A DNA stretch of 64,000 bases from Defluviimonas salinarum (GCF_026013545.1 NZ_JAPDOG010000006.1:1-64000); one strand, 5' to 3'. Shown: positions 18,082-26,913, numbered from the stretch's first letter. Notes: generated by a model from the sequence alone, not told the origin. Program-made: numbers and translations.

Positions 18082-18954
18082 TCACTTGGAGCGGCGGAAG
18101 AACCTGGCCCTTGCGTAAAGCTCCTCCAGCCGCTTCATCCGCGCCTGCGTCTCCTCCCAGGTCAGGCTCTGGATCGCGGCCATCAGCGTCTCGACCAGAA
18201 CCTGGATCGCCACGGTCGAATCCCAGGCCGAGGGCGCCTCGATATGGGCCGAGAGCCGGTAGCGTGCCCGCTCGGCGGCGGGGGAGACCCACTGGTCGGT
18301 GATCAGCACCACCTCGGCGCCCTGATCGGCGGCCATCTCGACGAGGGTGAGCACGTTGTTTTCGTAGCGCCTGATGTCGAAGGCGAGGAGCACATCGCCA
18401 GGGCCCATGTCGATCAGGGCGGGCGGCCAGGCGTTCGATGTGTCGGAGATCAGCGCCACGTCGCGGCGGATGACCTTCATGTGGGTGACGAAGTAATCCG
18501 CCATCGCATGGGTGATCCGCCCGCCCATCGCGAAGATCTTGCGGTTCTTGTCGGCCATAAGCCCCGCGACGGCATCGAACTCGGCATGGTCGATCTGGCC
18601 GAGCGTGGCCTGCAGGTTGCCCACGACGGCATCGGCGAAGCGGTTGAGGATGTGGGTGTCGGGCACGCCGCCGGCCCAGCGGTCATGCTTGGCGATGGGC
18701 GAGATCAGCCGCTCCTCCACCTCTGCCCGCACCACCGTCTGGAAATCCGGATAGCCCTTGTAGCCGAGCTTCTGCACCAGCCGCACCACCGTCGGCGTCG
18801 AGACTTCGGCCCCCTTGGCGAGCGCCGTGATCGAGCCCAGCACCGCCACCGGATAGTGCCGCGTGATGTGCGAGGCGAGCTGCCGCTCGGCCCGCGTCAG
18901 CCCGTCGAAACGCGCCCTGATCTGCTGTTCGACGGTCTTTGCGGCGCCGGGCAT
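18082..18954 (-). CDS. MurR/RpiR-family transcriptional regulator
   Basis: This 290-residue regulator has an N-terminal helix-turn-helix (RLTRAERQLASHITRHY then SITALAKGAEVSTPTVVRLVQKLG, residues 18-70) and a C-terminal SIS domain (about 120-250) that in this family binds sugar phosphates or other metabolites. The start at 18954 (MPGAAKTV) is preceded by GGGGAGA. It is divergent from the seven-gene catabolic/TRAP operon starting at 19100 and shares with it a 19-bp palindrome, so it is the likely operon regulator. The ligand is unknown. Confidence 0.92.
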   Translation of the reverse strand: MPGAAKTVEQQIRARFDGLTRAERQLASHITRHYPVAVLGSITALAKGAEVSTPTVVRLVQKLGYKGYPDFQTVVRAEVEERLISPIAKHDRWAGGVPDTHILNRFADAVVGNLQATLGQIDHAEFDAVAGLMADKNRKIFAMGGRITHAMADYFVTHMKVIRRDVALISDTSNAWPPALIDMGPGDVLLAFDIRRYENNVLTLVEMAADQGAEVVLITDQWVSPAAERARYRLSAHIEAPSAWDSTVAIQVLVETLMAAIQSLTWEETQARMKRLEELYARARFFRRSK

Positions 18955-19024
18955 CGTCGGTTCTCCCCCCCTCAGCGCCGGGCGCTTGCCGGCAGAGAAA
19001 GTAAAGATCGTAACAGAGACCACA

Positions 19025-19043
19025 GTCAAGAAAATATCTTGAC
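19025..19043. promoter_or_regulatory. Palindromic operator between RpiR regulator and TRAP/catabolic operon
   Basis: GTCAAGA-AAATA-TCTTGAC is a perfect 7-bp inverted repeat with a 5-bp AT centre. It overlaps a -35-like TTGACA on the plus strand (19039-19044) and TTGACT on the minus strand (19029-19024). The minus-strand box has a TTTACT -10-like hexamer 18 bp on. It is placed to control both divergent units. Confidence 0.65.
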
Positions 19044-19099
19044 AGAAACGCGGTCATCGGAGGAGCCTTGAACAGGGAGTCGGGGAGGATTCCGGGACG

Positions 19100-19888
19100 A
19101 TGACGGGGGCGACAGCCAAGACCCTTCCGGTCGTGATGACCGAGAACCGCGAGGCGCGCGGGCCATTTCTCATCGTTTGCGAACATGCCTCGAACCACTT
19201 CCCGGCGGCATTCGGGACGCTCGGTCTCACGCCCGAGGCGCGGTCGGCGCATATCGCGTGGGATCCGGGCGCGTTCAACCTCGCGCGCGGGCTGTCGAAG
19301 GCCCTCGACGCGCCCCTGGTCGCGGCCAACCTCTCCCGGCTCGTCTACGACCTGAACCGCCCGCCCCACGCGGCGGGCGCCATGGCGGAAAGAAGCGAGG
19401 TCTATGACATTCCCGGCAATGCGGACCTTGCCGAAGCCGAGCGGCTCAGGCGCACGGAAGCCATCTACCTGCCCTTCCACGCCGCCCTTCATGCCGAGAT
19501 CGCCCGGCGGCTCGCCACCGGCCAGCCCCCGGTGATCGTCACCGTCCACAGCTTCACGCCGGTGTATTTCGGCCAGCACCGCAACGTCGAGCTCGGCGTC
19601 ATCCACGACGCCGACCCGACCTTCGCCACGGCCGTGCTCGCCGAGGCAAAGGCGCTCACCGGGCTCGACTGCCGCATGAACGAACCCTATTCCGCCGCCG
19701 ACGGCGTGACCCATACGCTGCGGCTCCAGGCGACGCCCTACGGGCTGCACCACGTCATGCTCGAAATCCGCAACGATCTTCTGGCCGACGATCTCGCCGT
19801 CGCGGCGATGACCGACGGGCTTGCCCCGGTGCTCGCCGCGGCGCTGGCGCGGATCGGCGCCGGCACGAACAGGAAGGCAGCGATCTGA
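19100..19888 (+). CDS. N-formylglutamate amidohydrolase-family hydrolase
   Basis: This 262-residue zinc-dependent amidase belongs to the HutG-like/FGase family. Visible family features are LIVCEHASNHFP near residue 26, DPGAFNLA near 55, RLVYDLNRPP near 77, VTVHSFTPV near 150 and a late LEIRNDLL. In histidine degradation this family deformylates glutamate. Here there are no hut genes, and the gene opens an operon with a GS-like ligase, an ALDH and an ADH. Hydrolysis of a gamma-glutamyl or other N-acyl intermediate is therefore a reasonable inference. The ribosome site GGGGAGG is at 19082-19088; its stop is one base from the next start. Confidence 0.85.
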   Translation: MTGATAKTLPVVMTENREARGPFLIVCEHASNHFPAAFGTLGLTPEARSAHIAWDPGAFNLARGLSKALDAPLVAANLSRLVYDLNRPPHAAGAMAERSEVYDIPGNADLAEAERLRRTEAIYLPFHAALHAEIARRLATGQPPVIVTVHSFTPVYFGQHRNVELGVIHDADPTFATAVLAEAKALTGLDCRMNEPYSAADGVTHTLRLQATPYGLHHVMLEIRNDLLADDLAVAAMTDGLAPVLAAALARIGAGTNRKAAI

Positions 19889-19889
19889 C

Positions 19890-20399
19890 ATGCCGAGCTG
19901 GACCCGGACCTTCGTGCGCTACGTCGACGCCTTCAACTACCGCGTCGGGCGCTTTGCCATGTACCTCCTGTTCGTGCTGATGGGCGTGATGCTCTGGTCG
20001 TCCTTCGCCCGCGCCGCATTCACCCCGGCGATCTGGACCGACGAGATGGGGCAATTCCTGCTCCTGGGTTATTTCATGCTCGGCGGCGCCTATTCGCTGC
20101 AACTCGACAGCGCGGTCCGGATGGACCTCTTCTACAGCCGCTGGCGCGACCGTACCAAGGCATTCGTCGACGTGATCACCATTCTCGGGCTGATCTTCTA
20201 CCTCGGGGTCCTGCTCTACGGCGCGGTCGAGAGCACCGCCTATGCGATCGAGACGGGCGAGACCCGGCGCGGTCTCTGGCGGCCCTACATGTGGCCGGTC
20301 AAGACCGTCATGTGCGTGGGCATCGTGATGATGATCCTGCAATGCACCTCGATCTTCTTCAAGGATCTGGCGAAACTCCGCGGCGAGGACCTGTCATGA
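19890..20399 (+). CDS. TRAP transporter small permease (DctQ family)
   Basis: This 169-residue inner-membrane subunit has four predicted helices (near 22-42, 52-70, 95-115 and 138-158). The family landmarks are AIWTDEMGQFLLLGYFMLGGAY and the following VRMDLFYSR. It partners the large permease and binding protein for sodium-driven solute uptake. The ATG at 19890 follows the amidohydrolase stop by one base, and the stop overlaps the DctM start by 4 bases. Confidence 0.92.
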   Translation: MPSWTRTFVRYVDAFNYRVGRFAMYLLFVLMGVMLWSSFARAAFTPAIWTDEMGQFLLLGYFMLGGAYSLQLDSAVRMDLFYSRWRDRTKAFVDVITILGLIFYLGVLLYGAVESTAYAIETGETRRGLWRPYMWPVKTVMCVGIVMMILQCTSIFFKDLAKLRGEDLS

Positions 20400-21724
20400 C
20401 CCCGAACATGATTGCCATGTCGATGTTCGGCGCGATGCTGGTCCTCCTGTTCTCCGGCCAGCGCATGTTCGGCATGATCGGCTTCGTCGCCGTCGTGGCC
20501 GCACTCTGGCTCTGGGGCGACCGCGGCGGTTACGACATCGCCTTTGCCCAGTCGATCAAGTTGATGGGCTGGTTCCCCCTGATGACGCTGCCGATGTTCA
20601 TCTTCATGGGCTATGTGCTGTCGGAAAGCCGCCTCGCCGACGATCTCTACCGGATGTTCCACGTCTGGTTCGGTCCTGTCCCCGGCGGGCTCGCGATCGG
20701 GACGATCTTCCTCATGGTGCTGATCTCGGCGATGAACGGGCTCTCGGTCGCGGGCATGGCCATCGGGGCGACGATCGCGCTGCCCGAGCTTCTGCGCCGC
20801 AACTACGACAAGCTGATGGTGACGGGCGTGATCCAGGCGGGCTCCAGCTTGGGCATCCTCATTCCGCCCTCGGTCGTCCTCGTCCTCTACGCGATGATCG
20901 CGCGGCAGCCAGTCGGCAAGCTCTGGCTAGCGGGCGTGTTGCCGGGGCTGATGATGGCGGGCCTCTTCATCCTCTACATCTGGATCCGCTGCAAGATCAC
21001 GCCCTCGCTCGGCCCCGTCCTGTCGCGCGAGGAGCGCGCCGAGGTCACGCGGGCCGAGAAGATCCGCCTGCTCGGCGCGGGCTTGATGCCGCTCGCCATC
21101 TTCCTCGCGATGATGGTGCCCTTCGTGACGGGCTATGTCCGGCTCGTGGAAAGCTCCGTCATCGGCGCTCTCGCCGCAGTGCTCGCCGCAGTCGCCAAGG
21201 GCCGCATGACCTGGGCCGTGTTCGAGACCTCCGCCCGCCACACGCTGGCGATCTCCTGCATGTTCCTCTGGATCATTCTCGCCGCGCTCGCCTTTGGCGC
21301 GATCTTCGACGGGCTCCGCGCCGTCGATGCGCTGAAGGGGCTTTTCCTCGAGGACCTGCACCTCAACCGCTGGACCGTGCTCATCATCATGCAACTCACG
21401 TTCCTCCTGATGGGCACCTTCCTCGATGACACCGCGATGCTCGTGATCGTCGCGCCGCTCTATGTGCCGCTGGTCGACGCGCTCGGCTTCGACCTGATCT
21501 GGTATGGTGTTCTGTACACGATCACCACGCAGGTCGCCTACATGACGCCGCCCTTCGGCTACAACCTCTTCCTGATGCGCGCGATGGCGCCGCCGGAGAT
21601 CTCGCTCGCCGACATCTACCGCTCGATCATCCCCTTCGTCGGGGTGATGATCCTCGCCCTCGCGATCGTCATCGCCTTCCCCGAGATCGCGCTCTGGCTG
21701 CCCGAAACGCTTTACAAACAATGA
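20396..21724 (+). CDS. TRAP transporter large permease (DctM family)
   Basis: This 442-residue polytopic membrane protein has about twelve helices and forms the transport channel. Family signatures include WFPLMTLPMFIFMGYVLSES near residue 60, GSSLGILIPPSVVLVLYAMI near 160, and MGTFLDDTAMLVIVAPLYVPL near 340, followed by TPPFGYNLFLMRAM. The ATG at 20396 overlaps the DctQ stop; the longer frame from 20291 is an overlap artefact. It belongs to the RpiR-controlled operon. Confidence 0.94.
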   Translation: MTPNMIAMSMFGAMLVLLFSGQRMFGMIGFVAVVAALWLWGDRGGYDIAFAQSIKLMGWFPLMTLPMFIFMGYVLSESRLADDLYRMFHVWFGPVPGGLAIGTIFLMVLISAMNGLSVAGMAIGATIALPELLRRNYDKLMVTGVIQAGSSLGILIPPSVVLVLYAMIARQPVGKLWLAGVLPGLMMAGLFILYIWIRCKITPSLGPVLSREERAEVTRAEKIRLLGAGLMPLAIFLAMMVPFVTGYVRLVESSVIGALAAVLAAVAKGRMTWAVFETSARHTLAISCMFLWIILAALAFGAIFDGLRAVDALKGLFLEDLHLNRWTVLIIMQLTFLLMGTFLDDTAMLVIVAPLYVPLVDALGFDLIWYGVLYTITTQVAYMTPPFGYNLFLMRAMAPPEISLADIYRSIIPFVGVMILALAIVIAFPEIALWLPETLYKQ

Positions 21725-21770
21725 GGCGGGTCAACCGCCCGAAACGAACCGCAACAAGGAGAAACGACCG

Positions 21771-22805
21771 ATGACAACGAGACGCAAGTTTCTGACGGCC
21801 GGCGCCGCCGCCGGTGCCGCGACGCTCGCCGCGCCCGCCGTTCACGGACAATCGCCGATCAAGTGGCGGCTTCAGACCTATGCCGGCGCCGCGCTTGGTG
21901 AACATGTGGTGAAACCGGCAATCGACAGCTTCAACAAGATCGCCGCGGGTCAGATGGAGATCGAACTCTACTTCTCCGACCAGCTGGTGCCGACCGGAGA
22001 GCTGTTCCAGGCGATGCAGCGCGGCACGATCGACGCGGTGCAATCGGACGACGACTCGATGGTCTCGCCGACCGAGGTCACGGTCTTCGGCGGCTACTTC
22101 CCCTTCGCCTCGCGCTACTCGCTCGACGTGCCCGCGCTCTTCCACAACTGGGGCCTCAACGAGATCTGGGACGAGGAATACGCCAAGGTCGGCGTCAAGC
22201 ATATCTCCGCCGGCTCCTGGGACCCCTGCAACTTCGCCACCAAGGACCCGATCAACTCGCTCGCCGACCTTAAGGGCAAGCGGGTCTTCACCTTCCCGAC
22301 CGCAGGCCGTTTCCTCGCGCAGTTCGGCGTCGTTCCGGTGACGCTGCCCTGGGAGGATATCGAGGTCGCGGTGCAGACCGGCGAGCTCGACGGCGTCGCC
22401 TGGTCGGGCATCACCGAGGACTATACGGTGGGCTGGGCCGACGTGACGAACTACTTCCTGACGAACAACATCTCCGGCGCCTGGATCGGCCATTTCTTCG
22501 CCAACATGGACCGCTGGAACGAACTGCCCGAGCATCTACAGGAACTGGTGCGCGTCTGCTTCGACGCCAGCCACTACTACCGCCAGCACTGGTACTGGGC
22601 CGGCGAGGCGAAGCTGCGCGTCGATGGCACCAAGCTGCAACTCACCTCGATCCCCGACGAGGAATGGGCCCAGGTCGAGACCGCAGCCCGCGCATTCTGG
22701 GACGAGATCGCGGCCGAAAGCGAGACCAAGGCCAAGATCGTGAATATCTTCAAGGCCTATAACGAGGCGATGGACAAGGCCGGGCGGCCCTACCGCTACA
22801 CCTGA
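21771..22805 (+). CDS. TRAP transporter substrate-binding protein (DctP family)
   Basis: This 344-residue periplasmic receptor has a twin-arginine-like leader (TTRRKFLTAGAAAGAATLAAPAVHG). The mature part has the DctP features: WRLQTYAGAALGEHV at the start, LKGKRVFTFPTAGRFLAQFG near residue 165 and the VAVQTGELDGVAWSG ligand-site region near 200. It has the length and style of TRAP receptors annotated for mannitol or 2-oxo acids, but the specificity cannot be read. A strong hairpin 20 bases after the stop separates it from the ligase gene. Confidence 0.92.
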   Translation: MTTRRKFLTAGAAAGAATLAAPAVHGQSPIKWRLQTYAGAALGEHVVKPAIDSFNKIAAGQMEIELYFSDQLVPTGELFQAMQRGTIDAVQSDDDSMVSPTEVTVFGGYFPFASRYSLDVPALFHNWGLNEIWDEEYAKVGVKHISAGSWDPCNFATKDPINSLADLKGKRVFTFPTAGRFLAQFGVVPVTLPWEDIEVAVQTGELDGVAWSGITEDYTVGWADVTNYFLTNNISGAWIGHFFANMDRWNELPEHLQELVRVCFDASHYYRQHWYWAGEAKLRVDGTKLQLTSIPDEEWAQVETAARAFWDEIAAESETKAKIVNIFKAYNEAMDKAGRPYRYT

Positions 22806-22825
22806 TCCATTAAGGTGACGATACG

Positions 22826-22849
22826 GGGCGCGGCGGACACGCCGCGCCC
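22826..22849 (+). promoter_or_regulatory. Intercistronic hairpin after the TRAP binding-protein gene
   Basis: GGGCGCGGCG (22826-22835) and CGCCGCGCCC (22840-22849) form a perfect 10-bp stem with a 4-nt loop, between dctP and the GS-like gene. There is no T tract. It probably sets relative expression by stabilising the upstream mRNA or by partial termination. Confidence 0.55.
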
Positions 22850-22878
22850 GATGAGGTTCGAGAGGGAGTGAAGACCGA

Positions 22879-24243
22879 ATGCCCGCCAATCTGACTTTCG
22901 ACGCGCTCAAGAAGGCAGTCGCCGCCGGCGAGATCGACACCGTGCTCGCCTGTTTCCCTGACATGCAGGGGCGGCTGATGGGCAAGCGCTTCGTCGCGCA
23001 GCATTTCGTCGAGAGCGCCTGGGAGGAGACGCATTGCTGCAACTACCTCCTCGCCGTCGATGTCGAGATGTACACCGTGCCGGGCTACAAGTCGGCAAGC
23101 TGGGAAAAGGGCTACGGTGACTACGTCCTGAAGCCCGACCTTTCCACGCTCCGCCGCGTTCCCTGGCTTGACGGCACCGCGATGGTGCTCTGCGACCTTC
23201 TCGACCATCACACGCATGAAGAGGTCGCCGTCAGCCCCCGCGCGATCCTCAAGCGCCAGATCGCCCGCGCCAAGGCGATGGGTTTCGACGCGATGATGGC
23301 GACGGAACTGGAGTTCTTCCTGTTCCAGGACAGCTACGACGCCCTCAATGACCGGAACTACCAGAACCTTCAGCCGCTCGGCCGCCACAACATCGACTAT
23401 TCGATCTTCGGCACCACCAAGGAAGAAAGCGTGATGCGGGCGATCCGCAACGGGCTCTGGGGCGCCGGTATCCCGATCGAGAACTCGAAGGGAGAGGCCG
23501 AGGTCGGTCAGGAGGAGATCAACGCGAAGTATTCCGACGCGCTCGATACCTGCGACATGCACGCGATCATCAAGAACGGCGTGAAGGAGATCGCCCACCA
23601 ACAGGGCCGCGCCGCGACCTTCATGGCGAAATACAGCCACGAACGCGCGGGCTCATCGAGCCATGTCCACCAGTCCCTGTGGAAGGGCGGCAAGCCCGCC
23701 TTCCGCGACGAGAAGGACCCGCATGGCATGTCCGATCTCATGCGCCACTACGTTGCCGGGCAGCTCGCTCATGCCCGCGAGATCACGGCCTTGCTCGCGC
23801 CCTACATCAACTCCTACAAGCGCTTCGTCGTCGGCATGTTCGCGCCCACGAAGGCGGTCTGGTCCTTCGACAACCGCACCGCCGGGTTTCGCGTCTGTGG
23901 CGAGAACACCAGGGCGATCCGCGTCGAATGCCGGATCGGCGGGGCCGATCTCAACCCCTACATGGCCTGCGCCGGGTTGCTGGCGGCGGGACTTGCCGGG
24001 ATCGAGCGGAAGCTGGAACTTGAACCTGCGAACACCGGCGACATCTACCACGCGAAACGCGTGCGCGAGATCCCGCATACGCTCGGCGAGGCGGCGGCGC
24101 TGATGCAGAAGTCGAAGATGCTCCGCGCGGCCTTCGGCGACGAGGTGGTGGACCACTATGTGCGCGCCGCCCATTGGGAGATCGAGGAACAGAACCGTGT
24201 GGTGACGGATTGGGAAGTGAAACGGGGTTTCGAGCGGCTCTGA
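22879..24243 (+). CDS. Glutamine synthetase-family gamma-glutamyl ligase (PuuA/GlnT-like)
   Basis: This 454-residue ATP-dependent ligase of the GS superfamily shows the metal-site ATELEFFLF near residue 139, the glutamate/ATP region SSSHVHQSLW near 259, INSYKRFVVGMFAPT near 312 and ENTRAIRVECRIGGADLNPY near 343. The canonical GS metal His sits in SSHVHQS. The adenylylation loop of GlnA is not evident, and length and motifs match gamma-glutamylpolyamine/alkanolamide synthetases. It sits between TRAP genes and an ALDH-ADH pair, which argues for ligation of glutamate to an imported amine rather than ammonia assimilation. The ribosome site GAGGGAG is at 22862-22868. Confidence 0.88.
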   Translation: MPANLTFDALKKAVAAGEIDTVLACFPDMQGRLMGKRFVAQHFVESAWEETHCCNYLLAVDVEMYTVPGYKSASWEKGYGDYVLKPDLSTLRRVPWLDGTAMVLCDLLDHHTHEEVAVSPRAILKRQIARAKAMGFDAMMATELEFFLFQDSYDALNDRNYQNLQPLGRHNIDYSIFGTTKEESVMRAIRNGLWGAGIPIENSKGEAEVGQEEINAKYSDALDTCDMHAIIKNGVKEIAHQQGRAATFMAKYSHERAGSSSHVHQSLWKGGKPAFRDEKDPHGMSDLMRHYVAGQLAHAREITALLAPYINSYKRFVVGMFAPTKAVWSFDNRTAGFRVCGENTRAIRVECRIGGADLNPYMACAGLLAAGLAGIERKLELEPANTGDIYHAKRVREIPHTLGEAAALMQKSKMLRAAFGDEVVDHYVRAAHWEIEEQNRVVTDWEVKRGFERL

Positions 24244-24281
24244 CGCCGCAACCGGCGCGAAGGGCGCCAAGCGAGGACAAC

Positions 24282-25670
24282 ATGACGAAGATGATCCAGT
24301 GCATCTCACCCGTGAACGGGCGGGTCTATGCAGAGCGTCCGGCCCTGACGCTCGCCGAGGCCGAGGCCGCCGTGGCGCGCGCCAAGGCCGCCCAGCCCGA
24401 ATGGGCGGAGCGGCCGCTCGATGAGCGTATCGCGCTCGTCAAGGCGGGCGTCGCGCGGCTCAACGAGATGAAGCCGCAGGTGGTCGAGGAGCTTGCCTGG
24501 CAGATGGGCCGCCCCACCCGCTATGGCGGAGAGTTCGGCGGCGTCAACGACCGGACGAATTACATGTCGGAAATCGCGGCCGAGACGCTTTCGCCGATGG
24601 TGGTGGAGAACTCCAACCTCTTCGAGCGCCGGATCGAGCGCGAGCCGCACGGGCTCGTCTTCATCGTGGCGCCGTGGAACTACCCCTATCTCACCACGAT
24701 CAACACGCTGGCGCCTGCGCTCATCGCCGGCAACGCGGTGATCCTGAAACACGCGACCCAGACGCTTCTGGTGGGCGAGCGGCTGGCCGAGGCCTTCCAC
24801 GCCGCCGGTATCCCCGAGGACGTGTTCCAGAACGTCGTCCTCGATCACCACGTCACCGAGGAACTGATCGGCAGCCGCGCCTTCGGCTTCGTCAACTTCA
24901 CCGGCTCGGTCGGTGGAGGCGCGGCGATGGAGAAGGCCGCCGCCGGCACCTTCACCGCGCTCGGGCTGGAGCTCGGCGGCAAGGATCCGGGCTACGTCAT
25001 GGACGACGCCGATCTCGACGCCGCCGTCGACAGCCTGATGGACGGGGCGATGTACAATGCCGGCCAGTGCTGCTGCGGGATCGAGCGGATCTATGTCCAC
25101 GAGAGCCTCTACGACGCCTTCGTCGAGAAGGCCGTGGACTGGGTGAAGAACCTCAAGCTCGGCAACCCGTTCGAGGAGACGACGACGCTCGGGCCGATGG
25201 CGAACCGACGCTTTGCCGACATGGTGCGCAGCCAGATCGCCGATGCCGTGACGGACGGCGCCACCGCGCTCATCGACCCCGCGCTCTTCCCCGAGGACGA
25301 CGGCGGCGCCTATCTCGCGCCGCAGATCCTCGTCGGCGTCAATCACGAGATGCGGGTGATGCGAGAGGAAAGCTTCGGCCCCGTCGTCGGCATCATGCCG
25401 GTGAAGGACGACGACCACGCCATCGCGATGATGAACGACTGCGACTATGGCCTGACGGTCTCGCTCTGGACCGCCGACAGCACACGCGCCGCACGGATCG
25501 GCCGGCGGCTGGAGACCGGAACGGTGTTCCAGAACCGCTGCGACTATCTCGACCCCGCGCTCTGCTGGACCGGCTGCAAGGATACCGGGCGCGGCGCGGC
25601 GCTCTCGCCCTTGGGCTTCCACTCGGTCACGCGGCCGAAATCCTATCATCTGAAGAAAGTGACGAAATGA
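24282..25670 (+). CDS. NAD(P)-dependent aldehyde dehydrogenase
   Basis: This 462-residue ALDH-superfamily enzyme shows the cofactor-pocket segment VAPWNYPYLTTINTLAPALIAGN near residue 127, catalytic Glu in LELGGKDPGY near 232 and the nucleophile Cys in NAGQCCCGIERI near 265. EESFGPVVGIM is near 370. The start at 24282 is chosen from MTKMIQCISPVNGR, since the longer frame overlaps the GS-like gene. Its stop overlaps the ADH start by 4 bases. It would oxidise the aldehyde made by the neighbouring alcohol dehydrogenase, in this model while still gamma-glutamylated. Confidence 0.9.
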   Translation: MTKMIQCISPVNGRVYAERPALTLAEAEAAVARAKAAQPEWAERPLDERIALVKAGVARLNEMKPQVVEELAWQMGRPTRYGGEFGGVNDRTNYMSEIAAETLSPMVVENSNLFERRIEREPHGLVFIVAPWNYPYLTTINTLAPALIAGNAVILKHATQTLLVGERLAEAFHAAGIPEDVFQNVVLDHHVTEELIGSRAFGFVNFTGSVGGGAAMEKAAAGTFTALGLELGGKDPGYVMDDADLDAAVDSLMDGAMYNAGQCCCGIERIYVHESLYDAFVEKAVDWVKNLKLGNPFEETTTLGPMANRRFADMVRSQIADAVTDGATALIDPALFPEDDGGAYLAPQILVGVNHEMRVMREESFGPVVGIMPVKDDDHAIAMMNDCDYGLTVSLWTADSTRAARIGRRLETGTVFQNRCDYLDPALCWTGCKDTGRGAALSPLGFHSVTRPKSYHLKKVTK

Positions 25671-26815
25671 CCGCCCCCACCGCCAACTGGTCCTACCCGA
25701 CCGCCGTCAAGTTCGGCCCCGGCCGCATCAAGGAGCTTGCCGACCACTGCAAGGCGGTCGGCATGAAGAAGCCGCTCCTCGTCACCGACAAGGCGCTCGC
25801 CTCGCTGCCGATCACGGCCGAGGCGCTCGACATCCTCGACGGAGCCGGCCTCGGTCGCGCGGTCTTTTCCGAGGTCGACCCGAATCCCAACGAGGCCAAC
25901 ATGGAGGCCGGGCTCAAGGTCTACCGCGCCGGCGGCCACGACGGGGTGGTCTGCTTCGGCGGCGGCTCGGCCTTGGACCTCGGCAAGATGATCGCGCTGA
26001 TGGTCGACCAGAAGATCAGCGTCTGGGAGCTTGAGGATATCGGCGACTGGTGGACCCGCGCGAACCCCACGACCATTGCCCCGATCGTCGCGGTGCCGAC
26101 CACCGCCGGCACCGGATCGGAGGTCGGCCGCGCCGGGGTGCTGACCAACTCCGCCACCCACAAGAAGAAGATCATCTTCCACCCGAAGCTGCTGCCCGCG
26201 GTGACGATCTGCGACCCGGAACTGACCGTGGGGATGCCGAAGTTCATCACGGCCGGAACGGGCATGGACGCGCTCGCCCATTGCCTCGAAGCCTTCTGCA
26301 GTCCCTTCTATCACCCCATGAGCCAGGGCATCGCGCTTGAAGGCATGCGGCTGGTCATGGAAAACCTGCAGAAGGTCTATGCCAACCCGACCGACCTCGA
26401 AGCCCGCGCCCACATGATGTCCGCCGCCGCGATGGGGGCGGTCGCCTTCCAGAAGGGCCTCGGCGCGATCCATTCGCTCTCGCACCCGGTCGGCGCGGTC
26501 TACGGCACCCATCACGGCACCACGAATGCGGTGGTGATGCCGATGGTGCTCGACTTCAACCGCGCCGCCATCGAGGGCCGGATCGAAAAGGCCGCCGCCT
26601 ATCTCGGCATCAAGGGCGGCTTCGACGGGTTCCGCGCGCGGGTGATGGATCTCCGCTCCGAACTCGGCATCCCGGCGAATCTCGCCGCGATGGGGGTCGA
26701 GGCCGCGCGGCTCGACGAGCTGACCGAGATGGCGCTCGAGGATCCGTCCTGCGGCGGCAACCCGGTCGAGATGACGCGCGAGAACACCCGCGCGCTTTAC
26801 GACGCCTGCATGTGA
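25667..26815 (+). CDS. Iron-containing alcohol dehydrogenase
   Basis: This 382-residue group III (iron-type) alcohol dehydrogenase has the nucleotide-binding CFGGGSALDLGKMIA near residue 97, VPTTAGTGSEVGR near 143, and the metal ligands in GMDALAHCLEAF near 203 and HSLSHPVGAVYGTHHG near 272. It is the last gene of the RpiR-linked operon and is translationally coupled to the ALDH by an ATGA overlap. It is followed by two hairpins and then ugd. It probably oxidises an amino-alcohol-derived hydroxyl group; the true substrate is unproven. Confidence 0.92.
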   Translation: MTAPTANWSYPTAVKFGPGRIKELADHCKAVGMKKPLLVTDKALASLPITAEALDILDGAGLGRAVFSEVDPNPNEANMEAGLKVYRAGGHDGVVCFGGGSALDLGKMIALMVDQKISVWELEDIGDWWTRANPTTIAPIVAVPTTAGTGSEVGRAGVLTNSATHKKKIIFHPKLLPAVTICDPELTVGMPKFITAGTGMDALAHCLEAFCSPFYHPMSQGIALEGMRLVMENLQKVYANPTDLEARAHMMSAAAMGAVAFQKGLGAIHSLSHPVGAVYGTHHGTTNAVVMPMVLDFNRAAIEGRIEKAAAYLGIKGGFDGFRARVMDLRSELGIPANLAAMGVEAARLDELTEMALEDPSCGGNPVEMTRENTRALYDACM

Positions 26816-26819
26816 GGGT

Positions 26820-26838
26820 GTCCGGCCGGGGGCCGGAC
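26820..26838 (+). terminator. Hairpin just after the operon stop
   Basis: GTCCGGCC (26820-26827) pairs perfectly with GGCCGGAC (26831-26838) over a 3-nt GGG loop, 4 bases after the ADH stop codon. It lacks a T tract, so intrinsic termination is uncertain; it may protect the transcript end. Confidence 0.5.
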
Positions 26839-26913
26839 GGGCCTCAAGCGGGGATGCTTTTCGCAAGATGAAAGAGCGGGCCGCCGGGCCGCCCCGAGCC
26901 GTTTTTCATGCAT

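Noticed and set aside
19100-19888. Assignment of the FGase-like gene to histidine degradation (hutG)
   Set aside because: No hutH, hutU, hutI or hutF lies nearby; the operon context points to another amide substrate.
24674-25666. Long upstream extension of the iron-type alcohol dehydrogenase
   Set aside because: The extension lies in the wrong frame of the ALDH gene and is Arg-rich; the ATG at 25667 gives the family N-terminus with an ATGA overlap.
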